Below, in pieces: positions 1-8,912 of a stretch of DNA of 64,000 nucleotides. Positions within the stretch are counted from its first letter, which is position 1; each line of letters begins with the position of its first letter. Source of the stretch: Bryobacterales bacterium (GTDB lineage: Bacteria > Acidobacteriota > Terriglobia > Bryobacterales > Bryobacteraceae); contig PMUP01000041.1 in assembly GCA_003166865.1 (NCBI GenBank), positions 181,334 to 245,333 of the forward strand, given 5' to 3'. The notes below the pieces were generated by a model. That model ran no database searches. It was not told the origin of the DNA and was given only the letters and a program-made list of their open reading frames with translations. A program made the translations under genes and the position numbers.

Positions 1-713
1 TCGCCGGACGCCGACGCGGTGCCCATCATCGCGTAGCCCATGCCGAGCATGATGGCGCGGATATCGGAGAAGTCGCGGTTGATCAATCCCGGAGTGGTGA
101 TGATGTCGCTGATGCCCTGGACGGCCTGCCGCAAAATGTCGTCGGCGATGCGGAACGCCTCGAAGAAACTGGTGCCGCGCGGGACTAGCTCAAGCAGGCG
201 GTCATTGGGCACGGTGATCACGGTATCCACGGTGCCGCCGAGCTCCGACAATCCGCGGTCGGCCTGCTTCATGCGGCGCGGTCCTTCGAAGGCGAACGGT
301 TTCGTAACTACGGCGACCGTGAGCGCGTTCAGCTCCTTGGCGAGCGATGCAACTACCGGCGCCGCGCCGGTGCCCGTGCCACCACCCAGTCCCGCGGTGA
401 CGAACACCATGTCGGCGCCTTCCAACACTTCGATGATGCGTTCGGTGTCCTCGAGCGCCGCCTGGCGTCCCAAGGCAGGATCGGAACCCGCGCCCAATCC
501 GTTGGTCACCTTGGATCCGATGGCTAGCTTGTTAGGCACCGGCGAGGCGTTGAGCGCCTGGACATCGGTGTTGAGAATGTGAAATTCGACGCCGCTGAGG
601 CCCTCGTTCATCATGCGGGCCACCGCGTTCGAACCCCCGCCTCCGACGCCCACTACTTTGATCTTGGTGCCTTCCAGGGCCTCTTCTTGTATGGCGAACT
701 TCAATGCGTCCAT
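1..713 (-). CDS. ftsZ: Cell division GTPase FtsZ (3' part outside window)
   Basis: Tubulin-like GTPase that polymerises at midcell into the Z ring, the scaffold of the divisome. About 237 N-terminal codons are visible and the gene runs off the left edge. The translated part has the nucleotide-binding stretch [14 protein letters not shown] near residue 20, NTDVQAL after it, the tubulin signature [12 protein letters not shown] near residue 105, and the later PNDRLLE segment. The ATG at 711-713 is chosen because AGGAGG lies five bases upstream. It is the last gene of the dcw run, 27 bases downstream of ftsA, which is the usual order. Confidence 0.97.
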   Translation of the reverse strand, partial: MDALKFAIQEEALEGTKIKVVGVGGGGSNAVARMMNEGLSGVEFHILNTDVQALNASPVPNKLAIGSKVTNGLGAGSDPALGRQAALEDTERIIEVLEGADMVFVTAGLGGGTGTGAAPVVASLAKELNALTVAVVTKPFAFEGPRRMKQADRGLSELGGTVDTVITVPNDRLLELVPRGTSFFEAFRIADDILRQAVQGISDIITTPGLINRDFSDIRAIMLGMGYAMMGTASASG

Positions 714-740
714 TCAAACCTCCTGTGATCGTGTTAGAAA

Positions 741-1940
741 TTATCTAAACAACATCCCCATCAAACCGGGCGCTCTGCGTTTGGTCTCCCGATTCGTCTT
801 CAAGCGCGCCGAGTACCGCGCCAGTCCGGACGCGGTGGACCACGCCGGGCTGCAAAGCTCGTCCGGAAAATCCTGGATGCCGTCTGGGATGGCATTGCGC
901 GCGGGACAATTCAGGACGCGCTCGGCCATGTCGCACATGCCGTTGAGCATGGCCCCGCCGCCGGCCAAAAGGACGCCTTCCAACAGTTTTTGGTCCATGC
1001 CGATGGTCACCAGCTCCGAGCCGACGTGGATGAACAGCTCTTCGGCGCGCGCCTCCAAAATCTCGTTGAGCTGCTTGCGGGTGGCTTCGCGCGGCAGGCG
1101 TCCTTCGTTGGACGGCACCTCGATATAACTGTTATCGGAGGTGAGGCCCAGCATGGCGCATCCGTATTCGATCTTGAGGCGCTCGGCATCGTTGTATTGC
1201 ACGGTGAGCCCCACGGCCACGTCACGCGTGAAGTGATCCGCCGAAATCGCGAGACTGCGCGCCAGCAACACAGCCTCGCCGTCGTAAACCACCAGGTCGG
1301 TCGAGTGCTTGCCAATGTCCACCACCGCCACGCCGCGGTTGCGATCGTCGCGGTTCACGGCGGCGTAGGCCGTCGCCACCGGCTCAAACATGGACTCCTC
1401 GACCGCGTACGAGGCTTGATGCACAGCGTTCAGCACCGCGTGGTGCTCCTGCTCCGAACAGATGACGATGTGAACGTTGGCTTCCAGGCGGGAGCAGATG
1501 GAACCGCGCGGGTAGCGCTTGCCGGAGCGGCCGTCCAGGGTAAAATCCTGCGGGAACAAATGCAGGATCATGCGGTCTTCTTCCAAGCGCACTTGCTCGC
1601 TGCGCTCGACGGCGTAGGCCATGTCATCGAGCGTGACGGGGCGCGGCCGTCCGAATTCGTAGATGCCTCGGCTGTTGCAACCGTCGACGCTTGCGCCGCC
1701 GATGCCCACCACCAGCGCATCCACGGAAACGCGCGCCCGTGCCTCGGCTGCGCGCACTGCGTCGCGCACACAGGCGGTCACGGCTTGCTGGTCGGCGAGT
1801 TTGCCTTTGCTCCATCCAGCGGAGGGGACTTCGCCGTGTCCGGCGTAGCGCAAACGCCCGTCCTCCAGCAACAAAATCAAGCAGCGCGTGGAAGAGCTTC
1901 CCAGATCGAGACCGGCGGCGATCCGCGGTTTATCGGGCAT
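741..1940 (-). CDS. ftsA: Cell division protein FtsA
   Basis: Actin-like ATPase that tethers FtsZ filaments to the inner membrane and recruits later divisome proteins. The 399-residue product opens with the actin-family phosphate loop GLDLGSSSTRCL, has the second phosphate segment VVDIGKHSTDLVV near residue 213, and the adenosine motif LLAGGGAMLNGM near residue 325. The short basic C-terminal tail after KTNRE would fit the usual membrane-binding helix, although it is not strongly amphipathic by eye. Its start overlaps the end of ftsQ by 11 bases and its stop lies just upstream of ftsZ, so the three are probably translated together. Confidence 0.96.
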   Translation of the reverse strand: MPDKPRIAAGLDLGSSSTRCLILLLEDGRLRYAGHGEVPSAGWSKGKLADQQAVTACVRDAVRAAEARARVSVDALVVGIGGASVDGCNSRGIYEFGRPRPVTLDDMAYAVERSEQVRLEEDRMILHLFPQDFTLDGRSGKRYPRGSICSRLEANVHIVICSEQEHHAVLNAVHQASYAVEESMFEPVATAYAAVNRDDRNRGVAVVDIGKHSTDLVVYDGEAVLLARSLAISADHFTRDVAVGLTVQYNDAERLKIEYGCAMLGLTSDNSYIEVPSNEGRLPREATRKQLNEILEARAEELFIHVGSELVTIGMDQKLLEGVLLAGGGAMLNGMCDMAERVLNCPARNAIPDGIQDFPDELCSPAWSTASGLARYSARLKTNRETKRRAPGLMGMLFR

Positions 1941-2778
1941 CGCGAGGCGCCTTCAGCCCGGTAATGCGATCGTCGAGCCGCAGGTCGAACGAAGTTGCCT
2001 GTGGCATGTTTCGATGAATATCCGGGTAGTGTTCCAGGAAATTCCTGAGCCGGGTGGAAAAGTTGCGATCGCCCAGCATCAAAGTCACGGCGCCGCCGCC
2101 CGCCTGTTCGGTGATCTTCAAGTCATCCAGATCGCTGGCGTCCACTTCGGACACGTTGTCGGACAGGGGCCCGAGCTCTTTCATCAGCCGCTGCATGCGG
2201 CGCACGCGAATGCCGCGCTTCTCCTGGCTCTCGCCACTCAGCACCCCGGCGAGCACCGGGAGCGTAAATGCGGCCTTGGGCGGAGGATCGAGTATGACGC
2301 CCTCATCGTCAATCAGCGCCCAACGCAGCATGGCCTCGGCGGGCAGTTTGATGAACGCGGCGGGCCTTCGTTCCGTGATCTGCACGATGACGCGATTCGG
2401 CCAGATCCGAGCGATGGAGGCGTCGTGCACCCAGCGGACGCCAAGCAATTCTTTCCGGCGCGCAGCCAGCGGAAACAGGTAGAGACTACGGCCATAATCG
2501 GGCTCGAAGAGCCGCAGCACCTGCTGGCGCGACGCATATCGAATCCCGTGCAATTCGAGACTCGGGCTTTCCAGCCCGTAATCGGGGGGGCCGGGCAGAA
2601 AAAAGCGGGTATCGCGAACGAGGAACTGCGCAAAACGGTCCGAAGCGTAAATGCCGCCGCTGAGGACCACGCCCGCCGCGATCGCAATGCCGCCGAAGCG
2701 CCAGAGGAGGCGCGCGACCGGCGTACTGGGAGCTTTCTTGGATGTCGAGCCGGATTTCGCGCTGGATTCGGATGCCAC
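1930..2778 (-). CDS. ftsQ: Cell division protein FtsQ/DivIB
   Basis: Bitopic inner-membrane protein that links early cytoplasmic and late periplasmic divisome components. The 282-residue product has a short basic cytoplasmic N-terminus, one hydrophobic segment at about residues 26-46 (LLWRFGGIAIAAGVVLSGG), then a POTRA-like region (ELHGIRYASRQQVLRLF) and a beta domain ending in RLDDRITG. The identity rests on this topology, the ITERRPAAFIKL strand typical of the family, and its place between murC and ftsA. The start directly abuts the murC stop. FtsQ sequences diverge quickly, so the position in the cluster carries part of the weight. Confidence 0.92.
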   Translation of the reverse strand: MASESSAKSGSTSKKAPSTPVARLLWRFGGIAIAAGVVLSGGIYASDRFAQFLVRDTRFFLPGPPDYGLESPSLELHGIRYASRQQVLRLFEPDYGRSLYLFPLAARRKELLGVRWVHDASIARIWPNRVIVQITERRPAAFIKLPAEAMLRWALIDDEGVILDPPPKAAFTLPVLAGVLSGESQEKRGIRVRRMQRLMKELGPLSDNVSEVDASDLDDLKITEQAGGGAVTLMLGDRNFSTRLRNFLEHYPDIHRNMPQATSFDLRLDDRITGLKAPRDAR

Positions 2779-4158
2779 TTACGCGGCCTCCTTGAGCTTC
2801 GCGAGAACACGCTCGCCAACCTGCCACACGTTGCCGGCGCCGAGTGTCAGAACGACATCCTGATCGCGCACCTTTTCGAGCACTACGTCGACAGTTTGGT
2901 CGATGGTTCCGGTGTACTGGACGCAGCGATGCCCGAAATCACGAATCCGATCGGCGAGCGAGCGGCCAGTGACGCCCTCGATCGGCGCTTCCGACGCGGC
3001 ATAGATGTCCAGCACGTACACCATGTCGGCTTGATGAAAGCTCTTGGCAAATTCATCCATCAAGTGCTGGGTGCGCGTGTAACGATGCGGCTGGAAAACC
3101 GCGTGGATGCGTTGAAATTTGCAAAGCTGCGCGGCGGCGAGCGTGGCGCGGATCTCGGTGGGATGATGGCCGTAGTCGTCGATCACGGTTACACCGCGGG
3201 CTTGGCCGCGCACTTGAAACCGGCGATCGACGCCCGCATAGCTGGCGATGGCCTCCCGGATCGACTCCAGCCTGACGTCCAGTTCCAGGCCAACCGCGAT
3301 AGCCGCAGTGGCGTTGAGCACGTTGTGAACGCCGGGCACGCGCAAGTGAAATGTTCCTAAATCGCGCCCGCGCGCTCGTACCGAGAAGCGGCTCTCAAAT
3401 GCCGCGCAATCCAAGTCGTAAATTTGCAGGCTGGCTTGCTGGCTGGTCCCGTACGTGATGACGCGGCGATTCACGGCGGGAAGAAGCTGCTGGATGTTTT
3501 CGTCGTCCAGGCACAGGATGGCTGCGCCGTAGAATGGCACCTTTTGGATGAACTCCAGAAATGCGGCGCGAATCTCGGCGATGGACGGATAGTGATCCAG
3601 ATGTTCGCGGTCGATATTGGTGACGACGGCCAGAATGGGGCTGAGCTTCAGAAACGAGCCGTCGCTCTCGTCCGATTCAACCACCAGGAAATCGCTCTGG
3701 CCCACACGCGCGTTCGAGCCGCCCATGGAAGCGGCCTTCCCGCCGACCACCACGGTTGGATCCAGCCCGCCGGCGTGCAGAACGGTGGCGGTCATGGACG
3801 TGGTGGTGGTTTTCCCATGGCTGCCGGCGATCGCGATGCCGTATTTCAACCGCATCAACTCCGCCAGCAGCTCACCGCGCGGGATGACGGGAATCATGGA
3901 GCGGCGCGCTTCCTGGACTTCCGGGTTGGCGGCATCGACAGCCGAACTGACCACCAGCGCCTTCGCTCCGGTGACGTTGGCGGCCGAGTGCCCTTCGTAA
4001 ATCCGGGCGCCGAGCGACGCCAAACGATCGGTGGTGGGGCTCAGCTTGAGGTCCGAGCCGCTGATCTGGTAACCCAAATTCAACAACACCTCGGCAATGC
4101 CGCTCATGCCAATGCCGCCGATTCCAACGAAGTGCAGGTGTTGCGGCTTAAAAAACAT
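2779..4158 (-). CDS. murC: UDP-N-acetylmuramate--L-alanine ligase MurC
   Basis: Cytoplasmic ATP-dependent ligase that adds L-alanine to UDP-MurNAc, the first step of the peptidoglycan stem peptide. The 459 residues are normal for the family. The Rossmann start [17 protein letters not shown], the ATP loop [12 protein letters not shown] near residue 113, the conserved ESDESDGSF and [11 protein letters not shown] in the central domain, and [10 protein letters not shown] in the C-terminal domain identify MurC rather than the other Mur ligases. It sits between murG and ftsQ. The murB and ddl genes that often follow murC are not here. Confidence 0.97.
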   Translation of the reverse strand: MFFKPQHLHFVGIGGIGMSGIAEVLLNLGYQISGSDLKLSPTTDRLASLGARIYEGHSAANVTGAKALVVSSAVDAANPEVQEARRSMIPVIPRGELLAELMRLKYGIAIAGSHGKTTTTSMTATVLHAGGLDPTVVVGGKAASMGGSNARVGQSDFLVVESDESDGSFLKLSPILAVVTNIDREHLDHYPSIAEIRAAFLEFIQKVPFYGAAILCLDDENIQQLLPAVNRRVITYGTSQQASLQIYDLDCAAFESRFSVRARGRDLGTFHLRVPGVHNVLNATAAIAVGLELDVRLESIREAIASYAGVDRRFQVRGQARGVTVIDDYGHHPTEIRATLAAAQLCKFQRIHAVFQPHRYTRTQHLMDEFAKSFHQADMVYVLDIYAASEAPIEGVTGRSLADRIRDFGHRCVQYTGTIDQTVDVVLEKVRDQDVVLTLGAGNVWQVGERVLAKLKEAA

Positions 4159-4194
4159 TTTAATCTAGTATTGTTTCGGCTTTCAAGACGAATG

Positions 4195-5265
4195 TCAATG
4201 GGCGATCACTGTCTCCAGCACTTCGGCTGCGCGCCGGGCCGCATCGGGATGCGCAAACGTCCGCGCGCGCTCGCCCATGCGCTGTAACATTTCTGGACGC
4301 GAGCGTAACTTTTGCACTTCTTCAAAGAGCCGGCCGCCGTCCATCTGATGATCGAGCAGCAGCACCGCCGCGCCGGCCTTCTGAAACGCTTCGGCATTCC
4401 GAAGCTGATGCTGATCCGTGGAGTGCGGAAAAGGAACCAGGATGGAGGGTTTTCCGGCCGCCGCCAGTTCGGCCACAGCGCCCGCTCCAGCGCGGCAGAT
4501 CACCAGGTCCGCGCGCGCGAACGCCGCCGGCATGTCCTCGATGAACGGGGCCACCTCGCCCTCGACGCCGCTCTCCGCCAATTTCTGGGCCAGCACGGCG
4601 TACGCGGCAGTTCCGGTCTGATGAATGAAACGCACCGGAAAACGCGCCTCGCGAAAATAGCTCCAGCTTACGCGCGCCGCCTCGTTCAAAGTGCGCGATC
4701 CCTGGCTTCCACCGGTGATCAGGATGGTAAGCTTCGCTTCGCGCTGTTTGGGGACGATGCGGAAGAATTCGGACCGGACCGGCAGGCCAGTGATCTCGGA
4801 TCTCCCCGGCGGAAAGAAACGCGCGGCATCCGGAAAACTCAACAAGGCTCGATTGACAAAGCGCCCGATTTGACGATTGGTGAGCCCCGGCATCGCGTTC
4901 GGCTCCATCACCACCAGCGGCAGATGTTTCGACAACGCGGCGATTACTACGGGCCCCGCGGCATATCCGCCCAGGCTGAAAACGGCGGAAGCTTGATGCT
5001 TTGCGAGCAACTGCGCGGAGCGGCGCACGCTGAAGGGAAGTTGCGCCAGCGTTCGGATGGTCCGCATGACGCCGACGCTTTTCAATCCACCGATCTCGAT
5101 GAATTCGAGCGGAAAGCCCGCCGGCGGCACCAGCTTCGCCTCGAAGCCCGTGCGCGTTCCGATGAAGACAGATTGATGGCCGCAGGCCGCAAGTTCGCGC
5201 GCCACCGCGAGCAGCGGCATCACGTGCCCTCCCGTTCCTCCACCGGCCATCACGATCGTCGCCAT
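4195..5265 (-). CDS. murG: UDP-GlcNAc:undecaprenyl-PP-MurNAc-pentapeptide transferase MurG
   Basis: Peripheral inner-membrane glycosyltransferase that adds GlcNAc to lipid I, giving lipid II. The 356-residue product is a two-domain GT-B enzyme. The glycine-rich loop AGGGTGGHVMPLLAVA lies at the N-terminus, ITGGSQGSRTLN in the interdomain region, and the nucleotide-sugar site CRAGAGAVAELAAAGKPSILVPFP, followed by DQHQLRNA, in the C-terminal domain. The gene is 19 bases downstream of ftsW and 36 bases upstream of murC, in the standard dcw order. Confidence 0.97.
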   Translation of the reverse strand: MATIVMAGGGTGGHVMPLLAVARELAACGHQSVFIGTRTGFEAKLVPPAGFPLEFIEIGGLKSVGVMRTIRTLAQLPFSVRRSAQLLAKHQASAVFSLGGYAAGPVVIAALSKHLPLVVMEPNAMPGLTNRQIGRFVNRALLSFPDAARFFPPGRSEITGLPVRSEFFRIVPKQREAKLTILITGGSQGSRTLNEAARVSWSYFREARFPVRFIHQTGTAAYAVLAQKLAESGVEGEVAPFIEDMPAAFARADLVICRAGAGAVAELAAAGKPSILVPFPHSTDQHQLRNAEAFQKAGAAVLLLDHQMDGGRLFEEVQKLRSRPEMLQRMGERARTFAHPDAARRAAEVLETVIAH

Positions 5266-5284
5266 CCGTTTTCCATCGAGTGCT

Positions 5285-6433
5285 TCAATATCCCGAGTGC
5301 TCGCTCACGCTCAGGAGCATTCCAAGACAAATGAGAGTGCTCATCAATGAACTTCCGCCGGCACTGATCATCGGCAGCGGAATGCCTTTGGTAGGTCCCA
5401 TCCCTAATACGACGCTCATATTGATCAGGGCTTGGATGACGATGGATGAAACCACGCCCAGAGCCAGGTATCGTCCGAAGTCGTCATGCGCCACCCAATA
5501 CAGTTGCAGCCCGCGGCCGAGGATCACCAGGAATCCGGCGAGGACCGCGCCACAGCCCCATAAACCCAGCTCTTCGCCAACCACCGCATAGATGAAGTCC
5601 GTATGCGCTTCCGGCAGATAGAGGATCTTCTGTTTGCCTTGCATGAGGCCGAGACCGAGCAATCCGCCGCTGCCCACCGCGATTTTGGACTGGCGAACCT
5701 GATAGCCCGCGTCTCGCGTGACTGATTGGCTGACGTATTTTTTGATCTTGCCCTCGTGATCCAGCATGCCAATCAACTTGTAGTCGGGGTCGAAGAAGCC
5801 CACGATGCGCGCCATGCGGTACGGTTTTGCAGCAATAAATCCGATGGCAATTACTGCCCCGACCGCGAGCGCCGCCACGACAAACTTGCGCTCGAGGCCT
5901 GCCACGTAGAACACTACAGCCGCGGGAACGATGAGCACGATGGCCGTGCCGAGGTCGCCCAATCCGACTGTCGCCGCCAGCACCGCCAGCGCGAGCGATG
6001 CAGCGACGATGGTACGGCGGGTGTTGATGGCCTCGCGCTTTTGCGTGACAAAGTAGGCGAAGAAGATGATGAGCGCCGGCTTGGCGAATTCCGACGGCTG
6101 CAGCGTCCCGACGCCCTGCAGGCGGAACCAGCGATGCGTCTTGCTGTCGAGGAAGAACACCAGGATCTGCAGAAACAGCACCATTCCGAGCGAGCCGAAG
6201 GCCCAGGTAGCGCTTTGCAGCATGCGGTAGTCGCGCCGCTTGAAGTACATGAGCGCGATGAAGGAAACGGCGGCCCAAAGCAACTGGTGCCCGACGTAGT
6301 AGAAGCTGGAGTTGATGCGGGGGTTGAGTTCGGCCACCACCGATGACGCGCTGTAGATCATCACCAGGCCGAAGCCCACCATGGCCACGATGGTTCCAAA
6401 CAACAACCAATCGGATTTCATTCGTTGCGCCAT
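5285..6433 (-). CDS. ftsW: Lipid II polymerase FtsW (SEDS family)
   Basis: SEDS-family septal peptidoglycan glycosyltransferase that works with the transpeptidase FtsI. The 382-residue product is very hydrophobic with about ten membrane segments. SEDS marks include LQPSEFAKPALI near residue 110, the extracytoplasmic AVGSGGLLGLGLMQGKQKILYLPEAHTDFI region (written here in family terms, residues about 250-280), EELGLWG, and GMGPTKGIPLPMISAGGSS near the end. FtsW rather than RodA is inferred from its location between murD and murG. It starts on the final base of the murD stop codon (TAATG arrangement), implying translational coupling. Confidence 0.95.
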   Translation of the reverse strand: MAQRMKSDWLLFGTIVAMVGFGLVMIYSASSVVAELNPRINSSFYYVGHQLLWAAVSFIALMYFKRRDYRMLQSATWAFGSLGMVLFLQILVFFLDSKTHRWFRLQGVGTLQPSEFAKPALIIFFAYFVTQKREAINTRRTIVAASLALAVLAATVGLGDLGTAIVLIVPAAVVFYVAGLERKFVVAALAVGAVIAIGFIAAKPYRMARIVGFFDPDYKLIGMLDHEGKIKKYVSQSVTRDAGYQVRQSKIAVGSGGLLGLGLMQGKQKILYLPEAHTDFIYAVVGEELGLWGCGAVLAGFLVILGRGLQLYWVAHDDFGRYLALGVVSSIVIQALINMSVVLGMGPTKGIPLPMISAGGSSLMSTLICLGMLLSVSEHSGY

Positions 6434-7752
6434 TACCGGTCGCCCTCCGCAAGAGCGTTCACCAGATCTTTGAAGACCCGGCCACGCTGCTCGTAGTTAT
6501 CGAACTGATCGAAGCTCGAGCACGCGGGAGCAAGCAGCACCGTATCGCCCGGGGCGGCCGAGCGTGAGGCTCGATCGACGGCGGCAGCTAGAGTGCCGCA
6601 TGGAATGATCGGCACGGAGTCACCGAGATGCTTGGCGATTTTCGGAGCGGCAGCGCCGATCAACAACGCGGCGCGGGCTTTCGCGCGAAGAGGTTCACGC
6701 AGCACGGTGTAATCGCTGTCCTTGTCCCTGCCACCGAGGATGATCCAGAGTCCGCCGTCGAATGCGCCGATGGCCTTGAGGGTGGCGTCCACGCTGGTGG
6801 CTTTGGAATCGTTGTAATAGCCGACACCCGCGAGCGTGCGGACGAACTCCAGGCGATGCTCCACCGGGGCGAATGTTGCCGCGGCCTCTGCGATCTGGCT
6901 CCGGTCTGATCCGGCATTGATCGCGATCAGAGCAGCCGCCATGACATTTTCGTAGTTATGCCGCCCTCGCAATCGCAGATCATGGACGTTCAGCAGCGCT
7001 GAGCCCTCGATGTGAATCACGTCTCCTTCGAGCCACGCCCCGGAAATTGAGTGAGTGCTGCTGAACCAGGCGGTCTTAGCGGGTGTGCGTTTGGAAAAAC
7101 CTACGGTCACTGAATCGTCGGCGTTTAGAATCGCAAGATCGTCTCGGCCTTGCGTCTCGAACAGACGGGCCTTCGCGTCGATGTAGTTCTCGAAAGTATG
7201 ATGCCGGTCGAGATGATTCTGGGTCACGTTGAGGCAGGCCGCAATGGGCGCGCGAAACGTCTCGATGGTTTCCAGTTGAAAGCTCGAAAGTTCGAGTACG
7301 TTCCATTGATCCGGCCGCGACGTTTCCACCATTCCGGCGGGCGCTGCGCCGATGTTGCCGCCGACCTGGCAGGCAATGCCGCTCTCACGCAGGATGTGAC
7401 CGGTGAGCGCGGTGGTAGTCGTTTTTCCATTGGTGCCGGTGATGCCGATGTTCCGCCCTTCAAGATATGGCGCGGCGAGTTCCAGCTCACCGATCACGGG
7501 AACGCCGCGAGCGCGCACCGGCGCGAGCAGATCGAGATCGGCCGGGACACCCGGTGAAAGCACCACCAGCTCCGCGTCGTGAAACGCTGCTTCGAGCTGT
7601 GGTTCCACCATTACACTCTCTATTTCTTCACCCATTAACTTTTCATCCACGGCGCGAACAATGGCACCCTTCTGGCGCAGAAGCCGTATCGCCGCCACGC
7701 CAGAACGTGCCATTCCCACCACGAGAACCCGTGTACCCTCCAGCTTCCGCAT
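6433..7752 (-). CDS. murD: UDP-N-acetylmuramoylalanine--D-glutamate ligase MurD
   Basis: Cytoplasmic ligase that adds D-glutamate to UDP-MurNAc-L-Ala. The 439-residue length is typical. The product shows the N-terminal Rossmann segment VLVVGMARSGVAAIRLL, the ATP loop GITGTNGKTTTTALTGH near residue 108, NVTQNHLDRH in the central domain, and NDSKATSVDATLKAI near residue 315, a MurD hallmark. GGRDKDSDY and LLAPACSSFDQFDNYEQRG close the C-terminal domain. It lies between mraY and ftsW, 26 bases downstream of mraY. Confidence 0.97.
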   Translation of the reverse strand: MRKLEGTRVLVVGMARSGVAAIRLLRQKGAIVRAVDEKLMGEEIESVMVEPQLEAAFHDAELVVLSPGVPADLDLLAPVRARGVPVIGELELAAPYLEGRNIGITGTNGKTTTTALTGHILRESGIACQVGGNIGAAPAGMVETSRPDQWNVLELSSFQLETIETFRAPIAACLNVTQNHLDRHHTFENYIDAKARLFETQGRDDLAILNADDSVTVGFSKRTPAKTAWFSSTHSISGAWLEGDVIHIEGSALLNVHDLRLRGRHNYENVMAAALIAINAGSDRSQIAEAAATFAPVEHRLEFVRTLAGVGYYNDSKATSVDATLKAIGAFDGGLWIILGGRDKDSDYTVLREPLRAKARAALLIGAAAPKIAKHLGDSVPIIPCGTLAAAVDRASRSAAPGDTVLLAPACSSFDQFDNYEQRGRVFKDLVNALAEGDR

Positions 7753-7778
7753 GCGACTTCCCTACCGCAGCGTCATTC

Positions 7779-8912
7779 TCATCGCAGTTTCAATGTCGTC
7801 AGCGCGAACAGCGCCATCACCAATCCCAAGATCCAAAACCGCGTGATGATTTTCGACTCTTCCCATCCCAGTTGTTCGAAATGATGATGAATCGGCGCCA
7901 TCTTGAAAATCCGTTTCTTGCGGAGCTTGTAACTGCCGACTTGCAGAATCACCGACAGCGCCTCGAGGACATAGACACCGCCGATGAAGATCAACAGAAT
8001 CTCCTGCTTGATCAGCACCGCCACCACGCCGAGCGCTCCACCCAGCGCCAGCGATCCAACGTCGCCCATGAAGATTTCGGCCGGATGCGCGTTGTACCAG
8101 AGAAATCCAAGGGATGCGCCCACCATGGAGCTGCAAAAGATGGTCAACTCGGATGCGCCCGGCAGCCGCGCCAGATCGAGATACTCGGCAAACTGCGCGT
8201 GACCGGTGACATAGGTCAACGCCGTCATGGCGAATGAAGCGATCAGCATCAGGCCAATTGCAAGGCCGTCGAGCCCGTCGGTGAGATTAACCGCATCCGA
8301 CGACCCGACAATCACGAGCAGCATGAACGCGAAAAAGAAAACGAACGCGAGCGGGTAGGTGTACCAGTTGCGCAGCATCGAATCGATCAGCAAATCCGGC
8401 TTGAACGATTTGAAAAACGGCACGTTCATGCTGGTGGAGTAGGCCCTCTCCGCATGCAGCGCCAGCAGCATGAAACCCACCATCAGAGCCGCCAGTACTT
8501 GCAGGCCGAGCTTTTGTTTCACTGTCAGGCCGAGGTTCTGCTTGTGCTTGATCTTGGCGTAGTCGTCCCAAAAACCGATCAACCCGAAGCTCACCAATCC
8601 GAACATCGCGATCCACACGTAGGGATTCGCGAGATTCGCCCACAATAATGTCGGCACGACAATGGAGATGATGATGAGTATCCCGCCCATGGTCGGCGTG
8701 CCGGCCTTCTTCATGTGCGACTTGGGTCCCTCTTCGCGAATGTACTGCCCGATTTGAAACTCGCGCAGCTTGGCGATCAGCCAGGGTCCCAGCGCCAGAC
8801 ACAGAAATAGCGCCGTTATGGCTGCAAATGCGGTGCGAAACGTGGCATACCCGAACACGCGAAACGGCGTGAAGCGGTGAAACAGTTTTTCGTAGAACAG
8901 CCAATAGAGCAT
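7779..8912 (-). CDS. mraY: Phospho-N-acetylmuramoyl-pentapeptide transferase MraY
   Basis: Integral membrane enzyme that transfers phospho-MurNAc-pentapeptide from UDP to undecaprenyl phosphate, making lipid I. The 377-residue protein has about ten membrane segments. The cytoplasmic motifs are clear: KKAGTPTMGG near residue 70, FWDDYAKIKHKQNLGL (the Asp pair that binds metal), NLTDGLDGLAIG near residue 210, and IHHHFEQLGWEESKI near the C-terminus. The ATG abuts the murF stop. Size and motifs match the bacterial MraY family without anything missing. Confidence 0.97.
   Translation of the reverse strand: MLYWLFYEKLFHRFTPFRVFGYATFRTAFAAITALFLCLALGPWLIAKLREFQIGQYIREEGPKSHMKKAGTPTMGGILIIISIVVPTLLWANLANPYVWIAMFGLVSFGLIGFWDDYAKIKHKQNLGLTVKQKLGLQVLAALMVGFMLLALHAERAYSTSMNVPFFKSFKPDLLIDSMLRNWYTYPLAFVFFFAFMLLVIVGSSDAVNLTDGLDGLAIGLMLIASFAMTALTYVTGHAQFAEYLDLARLPGASELTIFCSSMVGASLGFLWYNAHPAEIFMGDVGSLALGGALGVVAVLIKQEILLIFIGGVYVLEALSVILQVGSYKLRKKRIFKMAPIHHHFEQLGWEESKIITRFWILGLVMALFALTTLKLR

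Noticed and set aside
990-3360. Long plus-strand ORFs over ftsA, ftsQ and murC (324 and 490 codons)
   Set aside because: They lie antisense to dcw genes with clear motifs. In GC-rich DNA such shadow frames are common, and their translations have no recognisable domain.
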